Assembly: GCA_009774615.1 (NCBI GenBank)
Contig: VSOC01000054.1
Coordinates: 2,853 to 23,234, forward strand
Direction of reading: 5' to 3'
DNA length: 20,382 nucleotides
Source: Lachnospiraceae bacterium
Lineage (GTDB): Bacteria > Bacillota > Clostridia > Lachnospirales > Lachnospiraceae
Both the position numbers and the translations under genes were made by a program. Shown in pieces: positions 1-6,193 of the stretch (its first letter is position 1; each line of letters starts with the position of its first letter). The notes below the pieces were generated by a model that saw nothing but the letters and a program-made list of their open reading frames with translations, had not been told where the DNA came from and made no database searches.

Positions 1-1422
1 GCTGACGGCAATTTAAGCTTTGACACAACCAATGAAACATCCAGCCTTTCCATTGTTTCTAATGATTATGGTTTGCTGAATAACTTAGGTGTCAGCTATG
101 GTGAATCCAACAAGGTTAACCTTAGCGGAAAATTAGATCAGGCGGGTATTCTTGGGGATGCAGCAAATGTTGAAGATTTTACTACTGATGGCAATGCATT
201 GGATTTGAAAATTAACGGAGTAGCCATTGAAGGACTGACCAAAGACAGCAGCATTAATGATATTTTGTCAAAGATTAATTCTACTACGAATGCAGGGGTA
301 AAAGCAACCTATGTTGATGCCACAGGTCAGTTTATGTTGGTTTCTTCAGAAACAGGTGCAGGACGGGAGATTTCCCTGGATTCTAATTTATCCAAGGTGC
401 TTTTTGGTCAGGGTGTGGAGCGTGATTCAAATGGTAAGATACAAACAGATACAGACGGAAATGTAAAATATAACAAAGACGCCGGAGTAGACGAAGGCAA
501 AAATGCCATCATCTGCGTAAGCTACGGCAACGGTGTAGATGTAAAGATGGAGCGTGCCTCGAATACATTTGACCTGGAAGGTTTAAGTGTTACGGTATCC
601 GGTGCATTTGGCGGTAAGTTTGAAAAAGATGCAACAACAGGTAAGGAAGTATGGAAAGCTGACTCTGCAGGCGGCGTAACCTTCACAGCAAAAGCAGATG
701 TAGACGGCATCGTTGAGCGTGTTAAGGGATTCTTTGAGGACTTTAATAAGCTTGCCGGTGATGTTAATAAAGAAATCACTACCCGTCCCGACAGCTCTTA
801 CGGCCCGCTGACGGATGAGCAGAAGAAGGAGATGGATGAAACTTCCATTGAAAACTGGGAGAACAGGGCGAAGCAGGGTATGCTTTACGGCGATTCTGCG
901 ATGCGTGATTTAAGTACGGATGTACAGGGTATTTTCCTGAAGCTGATGAATAATGTCGGCTTTGAGGAACTGAAGGCAATGGGTATCACTTATTCGGATG
1001 ATTACGGCGATGGCGGTACGATTTCGTTTGATGAGAGCAAGTTCCGTGCAGCCGTTGAGAAAGATTCTGAGGCCGTAGGAAATGTATTTACCGGCGGCGG
1101 AGAGGTTTCCAAGGGTCTTGTGGATATTATGGATGAAACCTTTACCCCTTATGCTACCCGCTATTCATCGAAGAACGGCGGCGGAACAGGAAAGGGTTCT
1201 TACGGACGGCTGATTGAGATTGCCGGTTCGGAGAAGAAGCCAACCACCCTGTTGAACAATCAGCTTTATCGGGATATTGAGGATATTCAGGATCTGATTG
1301 AACGGCTTCAGTCGCAGTTAAAGTCGGAACAGGATCGCTATATTTCTCAGTTTACGACGATGGAAACTCTGTTAAATCAGATGAACACACAGTCCAGTTA
1401 TCTTTCTCAGCTTGGTTCATAA
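1..1422 (+). CDS. fliD: Flagellar filament cap protein FliD, 5'-truncated by the window edge
   Basis: FliD forms the cap at the tip of the flagellum that folds exported flagellin into the filament. The frame is open from base 1, so the window holds the last 473 codons and the true start lies upstream. The C-terminal region is typical of the family: a helical, Gln/Leu-rich coiled coil (roughly the last 55 residues, containing DIEDIQDLIERLQSQL) ending in SSYLSQLGS, preceded by a block with the FliD-like pattern GDSAMRDL. The middle, about bases 400-700, is Gly/Asp/Lys-rich and probably belongs to the variable surface-exposed domain. Gene order with fliS next supports the call. The family and order are established knowledge; the domain boundary is inferred. 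Confidence 0.93.
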   Translation, partial: ADGNLSFDTTNETSSLSIVSNDYGLLNNLGVSYGESNKVNLSGKLDQAGILGDAANVEDFTTDGNALDLKINGVAIEGLTKDSSINDILSKINSTTNAGVKATYVDATGQFMLVSSETGAGREISLDSNLSKVLFGQGVERDSNGKIQTDTDGNVKYNKDAGVDEGKNAIICVSYGNGVDVKMERASNTFDLEGLSVTVSGAFGGKFEKDATTGKEVWKADSAGGVTFTAKADVDGIVERVKGFFEDFNKLAGDVNKEITTRPDSSYGPLTDEQKKEMDETSIENWENRAKQGMLYGDSAMRDLSTDVQGIFLKLMNNVGFEELKAMGITYSDDYGDGGTISFDESKFRAAVEKDSEAVGNVFTGGGEVSKGLVDIMDETFTPYATRYSSKNGGGTGKGSYGRLIEIAGSEKKPTTLLNNQLYRDIEDIQDLIERLQSQLKSEQDRYISQFTTMETLLNQMNTQSSYLSQLGS

Positions 1423-1546
1423 AAGATACTGGAGGGAACAACCATAAAATAAGGATGTGCTGCGGTTTGGGCGGCGGACTGTGCGGGACAGCATTTTTCC
1501 GGCACCTGTCCTGCCCGGCGGCAGCGGTATGAAGGAAAGGGATTTG

Positions 1547-1951
1547 ATGAACGGATATAGTCAATATAAAGAGAAAAGTATTTATTCCATGTCTGGTCCA
1601 GAGCTTTTACTTCTTTTGTTTGATGAGGCTATTCGGCGCCTGACCAGGGCTGAACATGCACTGCAGGATAAAAATTATAAAGACTTTGATGATTGTGTGA
1701 CGCGGGTGACGAAGATTGTCCGGTATCTGACGGATATTCTGGATATGAGCCAGCCGATTGCCTGGGATTTAAAGCGGATTTATGATTATCTGGTGTTTGA
1801 TCTCAGCCGGGTAAGGGCAGGAAGAGAGCGTCAGGAGAGTGAAATCGGGCGTATCCGTCATATTCTTTCCGAGTTAAGAGAAGGTTTTGACGGTGCCAGC
1901 AGGAAAGTAAGCGATACCCATGTGGTTCGGGGAAAGGAAATCCGGGGATAA
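1547..1951 (+). CDS. fliS: Flagellin export chaperone FliS
   Basis: FliS binds the C-terminal helices of flagellin in the cytoplasm, prevents early polymerisation and hands it to the export gate. The 134-residue product opens MNGYSQYKEKSIYSMSGPEL, close to the usual FliS start (a tyrosine-rich N-terminus, then SPxxLxxxLYD-like). The segment LLLLLFDEAIRRLTRAEHAL and the following helices match the four-helix FliS fold, and the length is normal. The frame stays open upstream to base 1457, but the ATG at 1547 has GGAAAGGG a few bases before it and begins exactly at the conserved FliS N-terminus. A second in-frame ATG at 1529 is possible. It follows fliD by 124 bases, as in many flagellated Firmicutes. 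Confidence 0.93.
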   Translation: MNGYSQYKEKSIYSMSGPELLLLLFDEAIRRLTRAEHALQDKNYKDFDDCVTRVTKIVRYLTDILDMSQPIAWDLKRIYDYLVFDLSRVRAGRERQESEIGRIRHILSELREGFDGASRKVSDTHVVRGKEIRG

Positions 1952-2017
1952 CGGTGAGTACAGGCTTTTGCGAAGGGTTTGTTTTGCAGGGATAACCGGA
2001 AGAAAGGACTGGCGCAG

Positions 2018-2419
2018 ATGGAACTGGATTTGAGAGAGGTAATGATTCTTCTTCAGCGGAAATGGAATTCCATCCGTGAACTGGATCGGCTGACCGGCGA
2101 GATGGAGGAAACTTTTGAACGGAATGACGGCATATCTGCTGCTATGCTTCTTCAGCTTCGGCAGGATGAGATGCTTAAAATCGAGCGCTGTATGGAAGAT
2201 ATCTGGCAGCTGGGGGAGGTAAGCCCCACGGCAAGTGCGAAACTGCGGGAATTAATTGCGGCGGATTTGGAAAAGGCTGTGGGGAAGACCCCCGAGGAGA
2301 AGAAAATCTATGAAATCCGCAGGAAAACCCAGGATTTGCTGGAGAAGTTAAAGAAGAAAGATCAGGAATTAAACCGCAGGATGCATGGGAAAAAGTCTTA
2401 TCAGCAGGCTGTAAAGTAA
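2018..2419 (+). CDS. Small helical protein in the fliT position, probable FliT-like flagellar chaperone
   Basis: This 133-residue protein is entirely helical by eye, with charged heptad patterns (EEKKIYEIRRKTQDLLEKLK) and no membrane segment or signal peptide. It resembles FliT/FlgN-type chaperones in size, charge and helical character, and it sits directly after fliS, where fliT is found in Bacillus and enterics. FliT in those organisms is a FliD chaperone. The ATG at 2018 was chosen because AGAAAGGA ends nine bases before it; the frame is open upstream to a TTG at 1979. Sequence motifs alone do not prove a FliT, so the functional call is inferred mainly from context. The basic C-terminus (KKSYQQAVK) is also common in chaperones of this group. 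Confidence 0.6.
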   Translation: MELDLREVMILLQRKWNSIRELDRLTGEMEETFERNDGISAAMLLQLRQDEMLKIERCMEDIWQLGEVSPTASAKLRELIAADLEKAVGKTPEEKKIYEIRRKTQDLLEKLKKKDQELNRRMHGKKSYQQAVK

Positions 2420-2469
2420 CAGAAAATAGAAAACAGACAAAATCATAGGAACAGTGTAAAGAGAGTGCG

Positions 2470-3642
2470 ATGAATCAATTATTGTTTGAAGGACGTTCCC
2501 TGGTGGGAATTGTGTCCTCAGTTATTCGTCAGGATGATCTGCGGGTGGCCTACAGCCGTCTTGACTGGGAAAGAATGTTTCGTCTGGCAGATTTTCATAA
2601 AGTATCAAATATTGTTTATCTGGGAATTCTAGGCAAGGGAGATTCCCTGCCGGATAAGTGGCGGGATCGTTTTTTTGAGCGTTACCAGGAAGCTTTGCTT
2701 TTTGGGGAAAACTGTAAGGAGCAGGTTAAGGAGATATTGACCTGGCTGGATATGCGGGAGATTTCCTGCACTGTCCTCACTTATGAATATATCCGGGATT
2801 TTTATAAGATTCCGGAGATGGCATATAACAACGCTCTTCAGATTTTGCTGGATGAAGAAAATTATTTTTATGCCAAAGGTTATTTGATTGATTTAGGTTA
2901 TGAGATTGACCAGAACTATAAGGGGATGGGAGAGCGGATGAACAAGGTATCCGGCATTTCCGTTATGCTGTATACACAGCTTCCCTTTAGGACTGCAAAG
3001 TATATAAAGAATATGACAAGGCTCCTGGAAACAGCAATAAACAAGGAGCCTTATCACTATATTCGGATGCTGCCCCCGGAAAGCGAGTTTATCTACCGCA
3101 TGGCCGGGGCTGCCTACCGCTATGTTATGGATGAACTGACCCTGCGGGAAGTACTGGATTTGCTGCATTTTCATATTATCTGGCGGGATGAACTGCACCA
3201 TGAGGCGGTGAAAAAAAATCTGGCGGATTTTCAGATTGAAGATCTGGCGGGGAAGATTCTTCGGATTTCCTATATGTGGTTCGGGGATAAAAAGGATAAT
3301 TATTTCCAGAATCAGTTAGATGATATGTCCGTGTACGACGTACTGGAAGACCGTCTTCTGACCAAGGGGATTATCAACCATGAATCCGACGAACAGGCAC
3401 TGCGCCTGCAGAGCATTATTGAACGGGATATTGAAAAAGAAAGAAAGCAGGAAAACCGGGAACTTCGGCGGGAAAAGTGGGAAAAAAAGAAGGAACAGGC
3501 GATGAAAAAGGTGCGCTGGGCCTTCCCGGACTACCACTATATGTCGTCCATCTACCCAAGTCTGGAAAAAACCCCTGCACTTTTACCTGTGTTCTGGGTT
3601 GTCCGGGGCGTGAGGTTGATGCTGAGGGTGTTTACGAAGTAG
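2470..3642 (+). CDS. NTP_transf_5-like nucleotidyltransferase-family protein, probably catalytically degenerate
   Basis: This 390-residue soluble protein has the overall plan of the 'uncharacterised nucleotidyltransferase' family (NTP_transf_5). A helical N-terminal part carries FHKVSNIVYLGI, where the family has an FxxVxxxVYxxL-type helix. A strand (ISCTVLTYEYIRDFYKIPEM) takes the place of the family's KGxxLxxxYPxPxxR segment, followed by GYLIDLGYE. The C-terminal helical half contains LPPESEFIYRMAGAAYRYV and TLREVLDLLHFH, like the family's conserved DLxxxxxxxH block. The G-D-I-D-type catalytic acidic motif expected after the Arg is not visible; NNALQILLDEE stands there. The last 70 residues are very basic (ERKQENRELRREKWEKKKEQ). 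The start at 2470 has a weak upstream AAAGAGAG. It may be a non-catalytic homologue linked to flagellar glycan work, but the role is unknown. Confidence 0.55.
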   Translation: MNQLLFEGRSLVGIVSSVIRQDDLRVAYSRLDWERMFRLADFHKVSNIVYLGILGKGDSLPDKWRDRFFERYQEALLFGENCKEQVKEILTWLDMREISCTVLTYEYIRDFYKIPEMAYNNALQILLDEENYFYAKGYLIDLGYEIDQNYKGMGERMNKVSGISVMLYTQLPFRTAKYIKNMTRLLETAINKEPYHYIRMLPPESEFIYRMAGAAYRYVMDELTLREVLDLLHFHIIWRDELHHEAVKKNLADFQIEDLAGKILRISYMWFGDKKDNYFQNQLDDMSVYDVLEDRLLTKGIINHESDEQALRLQSIIERDIEKERKQENRELRREKWEKKKEQAMKKVRWAFPDYHYMSSIYPSLEKTPALLPVFWVVRGVRLMLRVFTK

Positions 3643-3715
3643 AAATGTGTCGGCAGAAGTCTGTAGTAAGCGGAACGAATTGAAATTTTACTTGTCAAAG
3701 AAATGAGTTTATGAT

Positions 3716-3865
3716 ATGCTTGAATTAAGCCTTGAATCTTATTCTAAATTAACAGATGGTATTGAAGCAAAATTAGATGAAGCTGATTTTGTGGCAGAAA
3801 ATGAAACAAGGCGTTATTCTCATGATGAAGTTTTTTCCAGATTGAGAGGAAAGATAAATGGATAA
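3716..3865 (+). pseudogene. N-terminally truncated antitoxin remnant (Phd-like C-terminus)
   Basis: A 49-codon open frame encodes MLELSLESYSKLTDGIEAKL and ends FSRLRGKING. This looks like the C-terminal two thirds of a Phd/YefM-type antitoxin: the 'xxxSxExYxKL' strand-helix junction followed by the acidic toxin-binding tail. The N-terminal DNA-binding half is missing, because the frame closes with a TGA shortly upstream of 3716. Its 3' end overlaps the next short frame by 8 bases, as usual for antitoxin-toxin pairs. I read it as the decayed front of a toxin-antitoxin operon. It could still be translated as a small acidic protein. Confidence 0.5.
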
Positions 3866-3959
3866 TATTAATTACAGCCTGCGTTATCTGCCGTTGTTTT
3901 ATGAGGAATTAGAAGAGAAAATTATTTTTATTGTTGAAATGTTAAATTTGAAATTATAA
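3858..3959 (+). pseudogene. Truncated RelE/ParE-like toxin remnant
   Basis: A 33-codon frame starting at the ATG inside the end of the antitoxin remnant encodes MDNINYSLRYLPLFYEELEE and stops after MLNLKL. The opening resembles the first strand and helix of RelE/ParE-superfamily toxins (YxLxYLPxFxxELEE), which are normally about 90-110 residues. The strands that carry the catalytic or target-binding residues are absent, so the toxin should be inactive. No continuation was found in another frame before the hairpin at 3967, which argues for deletion and not a single frameshift. The overlap with the antitoxin frame and the shared low G+C support a single decayed module. Confidence 0.5.
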
Positions 3960-3966
3960 TCAAAGA

Positions 3967-3998
3967 TGCCGCAGATTGTTTAAGTTCTGCGGCATTTT
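3967..3998 (+). terminator. Rho-independent terminator after the toxin-antitoxin remnant
   Basis: TGCCGCAG (3967-3974) pairs perfectly with CTGCGGCA (3987-3994) around a 12-base loop and is followed by TTTTAT. It closes the decayed pair and separates it from the next antitoxin gene, whose SD (AGGGGAAG) begins shortly after. The T tract is short, so termination may be partial. Confidence 0.65.
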
Positions 3999-4021
3999 AT
4001 AAGAGAGAAAAGGGGAAGTTT

Positions 4022-4243
4022 ATGTTTGTTGCAGTAAAAGGATACTATGATGGGGATCGGATTATTGTTGATGAAAATATAAATATGTCTGTTGGACAAG
4101 AAGTTATGATTACAATACTTGATGGGAAGAGAAACTTGTCCCCTAAATTAGAACTCGGTAAATATATGGGGAGAGGAGAAAAAATGTTTTCTGTAGATGC
4201 TCAAGAATATGTGGAGGAATTAAGAAGTAATGACAGAATTTAA
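4022..4243 (+). CDS. Antitoxin of a VapBC-type pair
   Basis: This 73-residue protein opens MFVAVKGYYDGDRIIVDENI, followed by MSVGQEVMITILDG. That is a small beta-rich N-terminal domain of the AbrB/DUF104-like antitoxin type, followed by a helical tail (FSVDAQEYVEELRS) of the kind that wraps a PIN toxin. An AGGGGAAG SD lies just before the ATG. The stop overlaps the start of the PIN-domain gene by 14 bases, the usual arrangement for VapBC. It should neutralise the toxin and autorepress the operon. The identity as antitoxin rests mostly on the neighbour; the exact antitoxin family was not recognised with confidence. Confidence 0.7.
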   Translation: MFVAVKGYYDGDRIIVDENINMSVGQEVMITILDGKRNLSPKLELGKYMGRGEKMFSVDAQEYVEELRSNDRI

Positions 4244-4667
4244 AAAGGTATTTCTTGATACTGCACCATTGATTTATTTTCTTGACGCAGATATAAAATT
4301 TGGAGAAAAGGTAAAAAATATTTTTGAAGAAATATTATTGTCTAAAAGAAAGATTATTACTTCTGCTGTAACTTGTGAAGAGTATTTGGTCTATCCATAT
4401 CGCACACAAAATTATGAAAAAATAAATGCATTTATGGAATTTATCAATGACTGTAATATTCCGATATGCCCTATTGATATAGAAATTGCACAGAAGGCTG
4501 CTCAAATTAGAGCCTATTATAAAGATTTTAAAGCTATGGATTCACTTCAACTGGCAACGGCATGTATTCAGGAATGTGATTTATTTTTGACGAACGATAA
4601 GCAACTTAGACAGTGTAAGGATATTTTATGTATTACTGTAGAAGAGTGGCAAATTTCTTTGAAATAA
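4230..4667 (+). CDS. PIN-domain ribonuclease toxin, VapC type
   Basis: VapC toxins are Mg2+-dependent RNases that cut tRNA or rRNA when freed from the antitoxin. The 145-residue product is full length for the family and shows the PIN acidic residues: Asp10 in FLDTAPLIYFLD, Glu50/Glu51 in TSAVTCEEYL, Asp104 in FKAMDSLQLATA and Asp123 in LFLTNDKQL. Translation is probably coupled to the antitoxin through the 14-base overlap. Base composition is clearly more A+T-rich than the flanking flagellar genes, suggesting acquisition by transfer. The gene converges on csrA, with only 47 bases between the stops. The target RNA cannot be read from the sequence. Confidence 0.85.
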   Translation: MTEFKKVFLDTAPLIYFLDADIKFGEKVKNIFEEILLSKRKIITSAVTCEEYLVYPYRTQNYEKINAFMEFINDCNIPICPIDIEIAQKAAQIRAYYKDFKAMDSLQLATACIQECDLFLTNDKQLRQCKDILCITVEEWQISLK

Positions 4668-4681
4668 TTTTACAAAAAGAT

Positions 4682-4716
4682 GCTGCAAGATCATCAAGAC
4701 CCGCAGCCTCTTTTTT
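4682..4716 (+). terminator. Weak terminator between vapC and csrA
   Basis: GCTGC (4682-4686) pairs with GCAGC (4703-4707) across a 16-base loop and is followed by CTCTTTTTTATT. The T run favours termination of the rightward toxin operon. The stem is short and the loop long, so efficiency is uncertain. No matching U tract exists for the leftward csrA transcript here. Confidence 0.4.
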
Positions 4717-4969
4717 ATTCTTTCTGTTCGTTTTCATCTTTTGGAGGATGATGGAAAAACGATTGAAGTTTTAAAACAGAATGCAAATCAGGAGAGAGAG
4801 CAGTTTTATTCGTCTGTTCTGCCTCGGAAAGCTCTTCACGAAGAATGGAAATCTGTTTTGGCGCATCAATGGCAAGGCGTACTCCGTCGGAGGCGCAGTC
4901 AATTATCGTTATACGGATATTTTCTCCAATTAAAAGGCTTTCATTTTTTTTACGTCGAAGTATCAGCAT
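4715..4969 (-). CDS. csrA: Carbon storage / flagellin translation regulator CsrA
   Basis: CsrA is a dimeric RNA-binding protein that in Firmicutes represses translation of flagellin (hag) mRNA and is antagonised by FliW. The product begins MLILRRKKNESLLIGENIRI and continues VRLAIDAPKQISILREEL. Residues equivalent to Leu4 and Arg44, central to RNA binding, are present. The ATG at 4969 was chosen because it gives the canonical MLILxRK start, with GGGGAG from the end of fliW as SD; a GTG three codons earlier overlaps the fliW stop and is less likely. At 84 residues it is longer than the 61-75 usual for the family, with a tail of about 37 residues rich in Gln, Asn, His and Glu. It is the last gene of the flgM operon, and no hag follows. 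Confidence 0.93.
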   Translation of the reverse strand: MLILRRKKNESLLIGENIRITIIDCASDGVRLAIDAPKQISILREELSEAEQTNKTALSPDLHSVLKLQSFFHHPPKDENEQKE

Positions 4970-4974
4970 AGTGG

Positions 4975-5439
4975 TCACTCCCCGTCTTGGTCATCTGGTG
5001 GATTCGTAATGGATGCAAAAGAACCTAACTTGTGGCGGTAGCCGTAAGCGGAATCTTTTAAGATAACCTGGATTCCATGACGAGTCTTTGGATTAATGAC
5101 CAGAGGACATTTCAGATTTACCGTGTTTTCAAGGTAATCATTTTGTACGACACAAATAGCATAATAGGAAAGTTCCCCGCTGTCCTCAGATTCCAGACAG
5201 GCGAGTTCTTCAGGAGCAAGGACGGGAGAATAATCCGGAGTGAGGAAAAACGGATTAATTAAAACGAAAACAACTTTGCTTTCTTCTACGGATAACATAA
5301 GCAGGATGGAATCATCCTCGTCGTTCATCCGAAGCAGAAGGTAACGGGTTAATTGGGGAAAGCCAAAAAGTCCGTCACGGAAAATCAGTAAATCCTCTTC
5401 TTGATATTCTACCATACCATAATCAGTTTGTATTGTCAT
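4975..5439 (-). CDS. fliW: Flagellar assembly factor FliW
   Basis: FliW binds either flagellin or CsrA. When flagellin is exported, FliW is freed to sequester CsrA and relieve repression of hag. The 154-residue product has the family start MTIQTDYGMVEY, then LLIFRDGLFGFPQLTRYLLL (the IxFxxGLxGFxxxxxYxLL signature), VFVLINPFF, and NLKCPLVINPKTRHGIQVIL near the C-terminus. The ATG at 5439 has AGGAG 12 bases upstream; a TTG at 5448 would be too close to that SD. The gene precedes csrA by five bases, indicating tight co-translation. Size and motifs are normal. Confidence 0.93.
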   Translation of the reverse strand: MTIQTDYGMVEYQEEDLLIFRDGLFGFPQLTRYLLLRMNDEDDSILLMLSVEESKVVFVLINPFFLTPDYSPVLAPEELACLESEDSGELSYYAICVVQNDYLENTVNLKCPLVINPKTRHGIQVILKDSAYGYRHKLGSFASITNPPDDQDGE

Positions 5440-5454
5440 ATGAAGCAATCACTC

Positions 5455-6102
5455 CTATGTGAATAGATTAATGTTTGTGCTGGCATCGGTCTGGCGTGGA
5501 ACATAATTATAGCCGCCCAGGTATTCCACATGAACGGAAGGACGCTGGGTGACGATGGTCATGGTCAGCGGCGGGAGATAGGTAAGTTCACCTTTAGCGA
5601 CCCGCATTTCAAAAGCGCCGCGCTGCGTTGTGTAGGATAAACCCGCCTGTACAGGGACATCCTGTACGGCCTGGCTCTGGCTTACCTGAGAAGACGTTAC
5701 TGCAGAAGCAACGGAATTTGCAGCAGTGGCAGCAGCCGTACTGTCCGTAGCAGAAAGATTAGCCGTCGGCGCAGGAATATTCTGCGGAACCTGTACCTTC
5801 GGTGCGGCTTTCATCATCGAAGCCGCACGGCTCTGCTGTGAGGCAAGCTGCTCAAAAGACTGGCTCTGCCCGCCCTGCGGCTGCGGCGTGACATTATTCA
5901 TGTGCTGAGAAAATGTACGGTTAATCCGGCTTAAATTTTCAATGGAGGCAGAACCCTGTAAGCCTGTTTTATGCATCATCCGATGGCGGGCTATGGCTTT
6001 CCTCCGCTCAATATCAACAGAATTCGGGCTGACCAGCCGGGCATTCTGTGTGAACCGAGTAATTTGAATCGGTTCGGTCGTGATTTTAATCAACGGTTGC
6101 AT
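5455..6102 (-). CDS. DUF6470 family protein (B. subtilis YviE-like)
   Basis: The gene lies between flgL and fliW, exactly where B. subtilis has yviE. The 215-residue product starts MQPLIKITTEPIQITRF, as the family does (a short beta strand with IxITTxPxxI). A helical basic stretch follows (RRKAIARHRMMHKTG). The middle, about residues 75-150, is low complexity and rich in Ala, Ser, Thr and Gln. The C-terminal part is beta-rich (YTTQRGAFEMRV, LPPLTMTIVTQRPSVHVEYL), ending in a Tyr/Asn-rich tail. No signal peptide or membrane segment is visible. The SD AAGGAGG precedes the ATG. The function is unknown; its constant position suggests a role in filament or junction assembly. The poly-Ala/Ser linker is unusually long for a small protein. 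Confidence 0.8.
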   Translation of the reverse strand: MQPLIKITTEPIQITRFTQNARLVSPNSVDIERRKAIARHRMMHKTGLQGSASIENLSRINRTFSQHMNNVTPQPQGGQSQSFEQLASQQSRAASMMKAAPKVQVPQNIPAPTANLSATDSTAAATAANSVASAVTSSQVSQSQAVQDVPVQAGLSYTTQRGAFEMRVAKGELTYLPPLTMTIVTQRPSVHVEYLGGYNYVPRQTDASTNINLFT

Positions 6103-6145
6103 AAAAACCTCCTTTTATTACAGAATAAAAACTTTAATTCGGCAC

Positions 6146-6185
6146 CATCTTTGCCATCCGCCGATGAAGACAGACAGCAAAGATG
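6146..6185 (-). repeat. Inverted repeat between flgL and the DUF6470 gene
   Basis: CATCTTTGC (6146-6154) and GCAAAGATG (6177-6185) form a perfect 9-bp stem around 22 bases. A nested CATC/GATG four-pair lies in the loop next to one arm. It falls in the 91-base gap just after the flgL stop, upstream of the DUF6470 SD. There is no T run, so it may be a processing or stability hairpin, not a terminator. Confidence 0.5.
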
Positions 6186-6193
6186 ATGTGTAT

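Noticed and set aside
4741..4971. 76-codon open frame on the plus strand opposite csrA
   Set aside because: It is antisense to a clear csrA and has no SD or family features.
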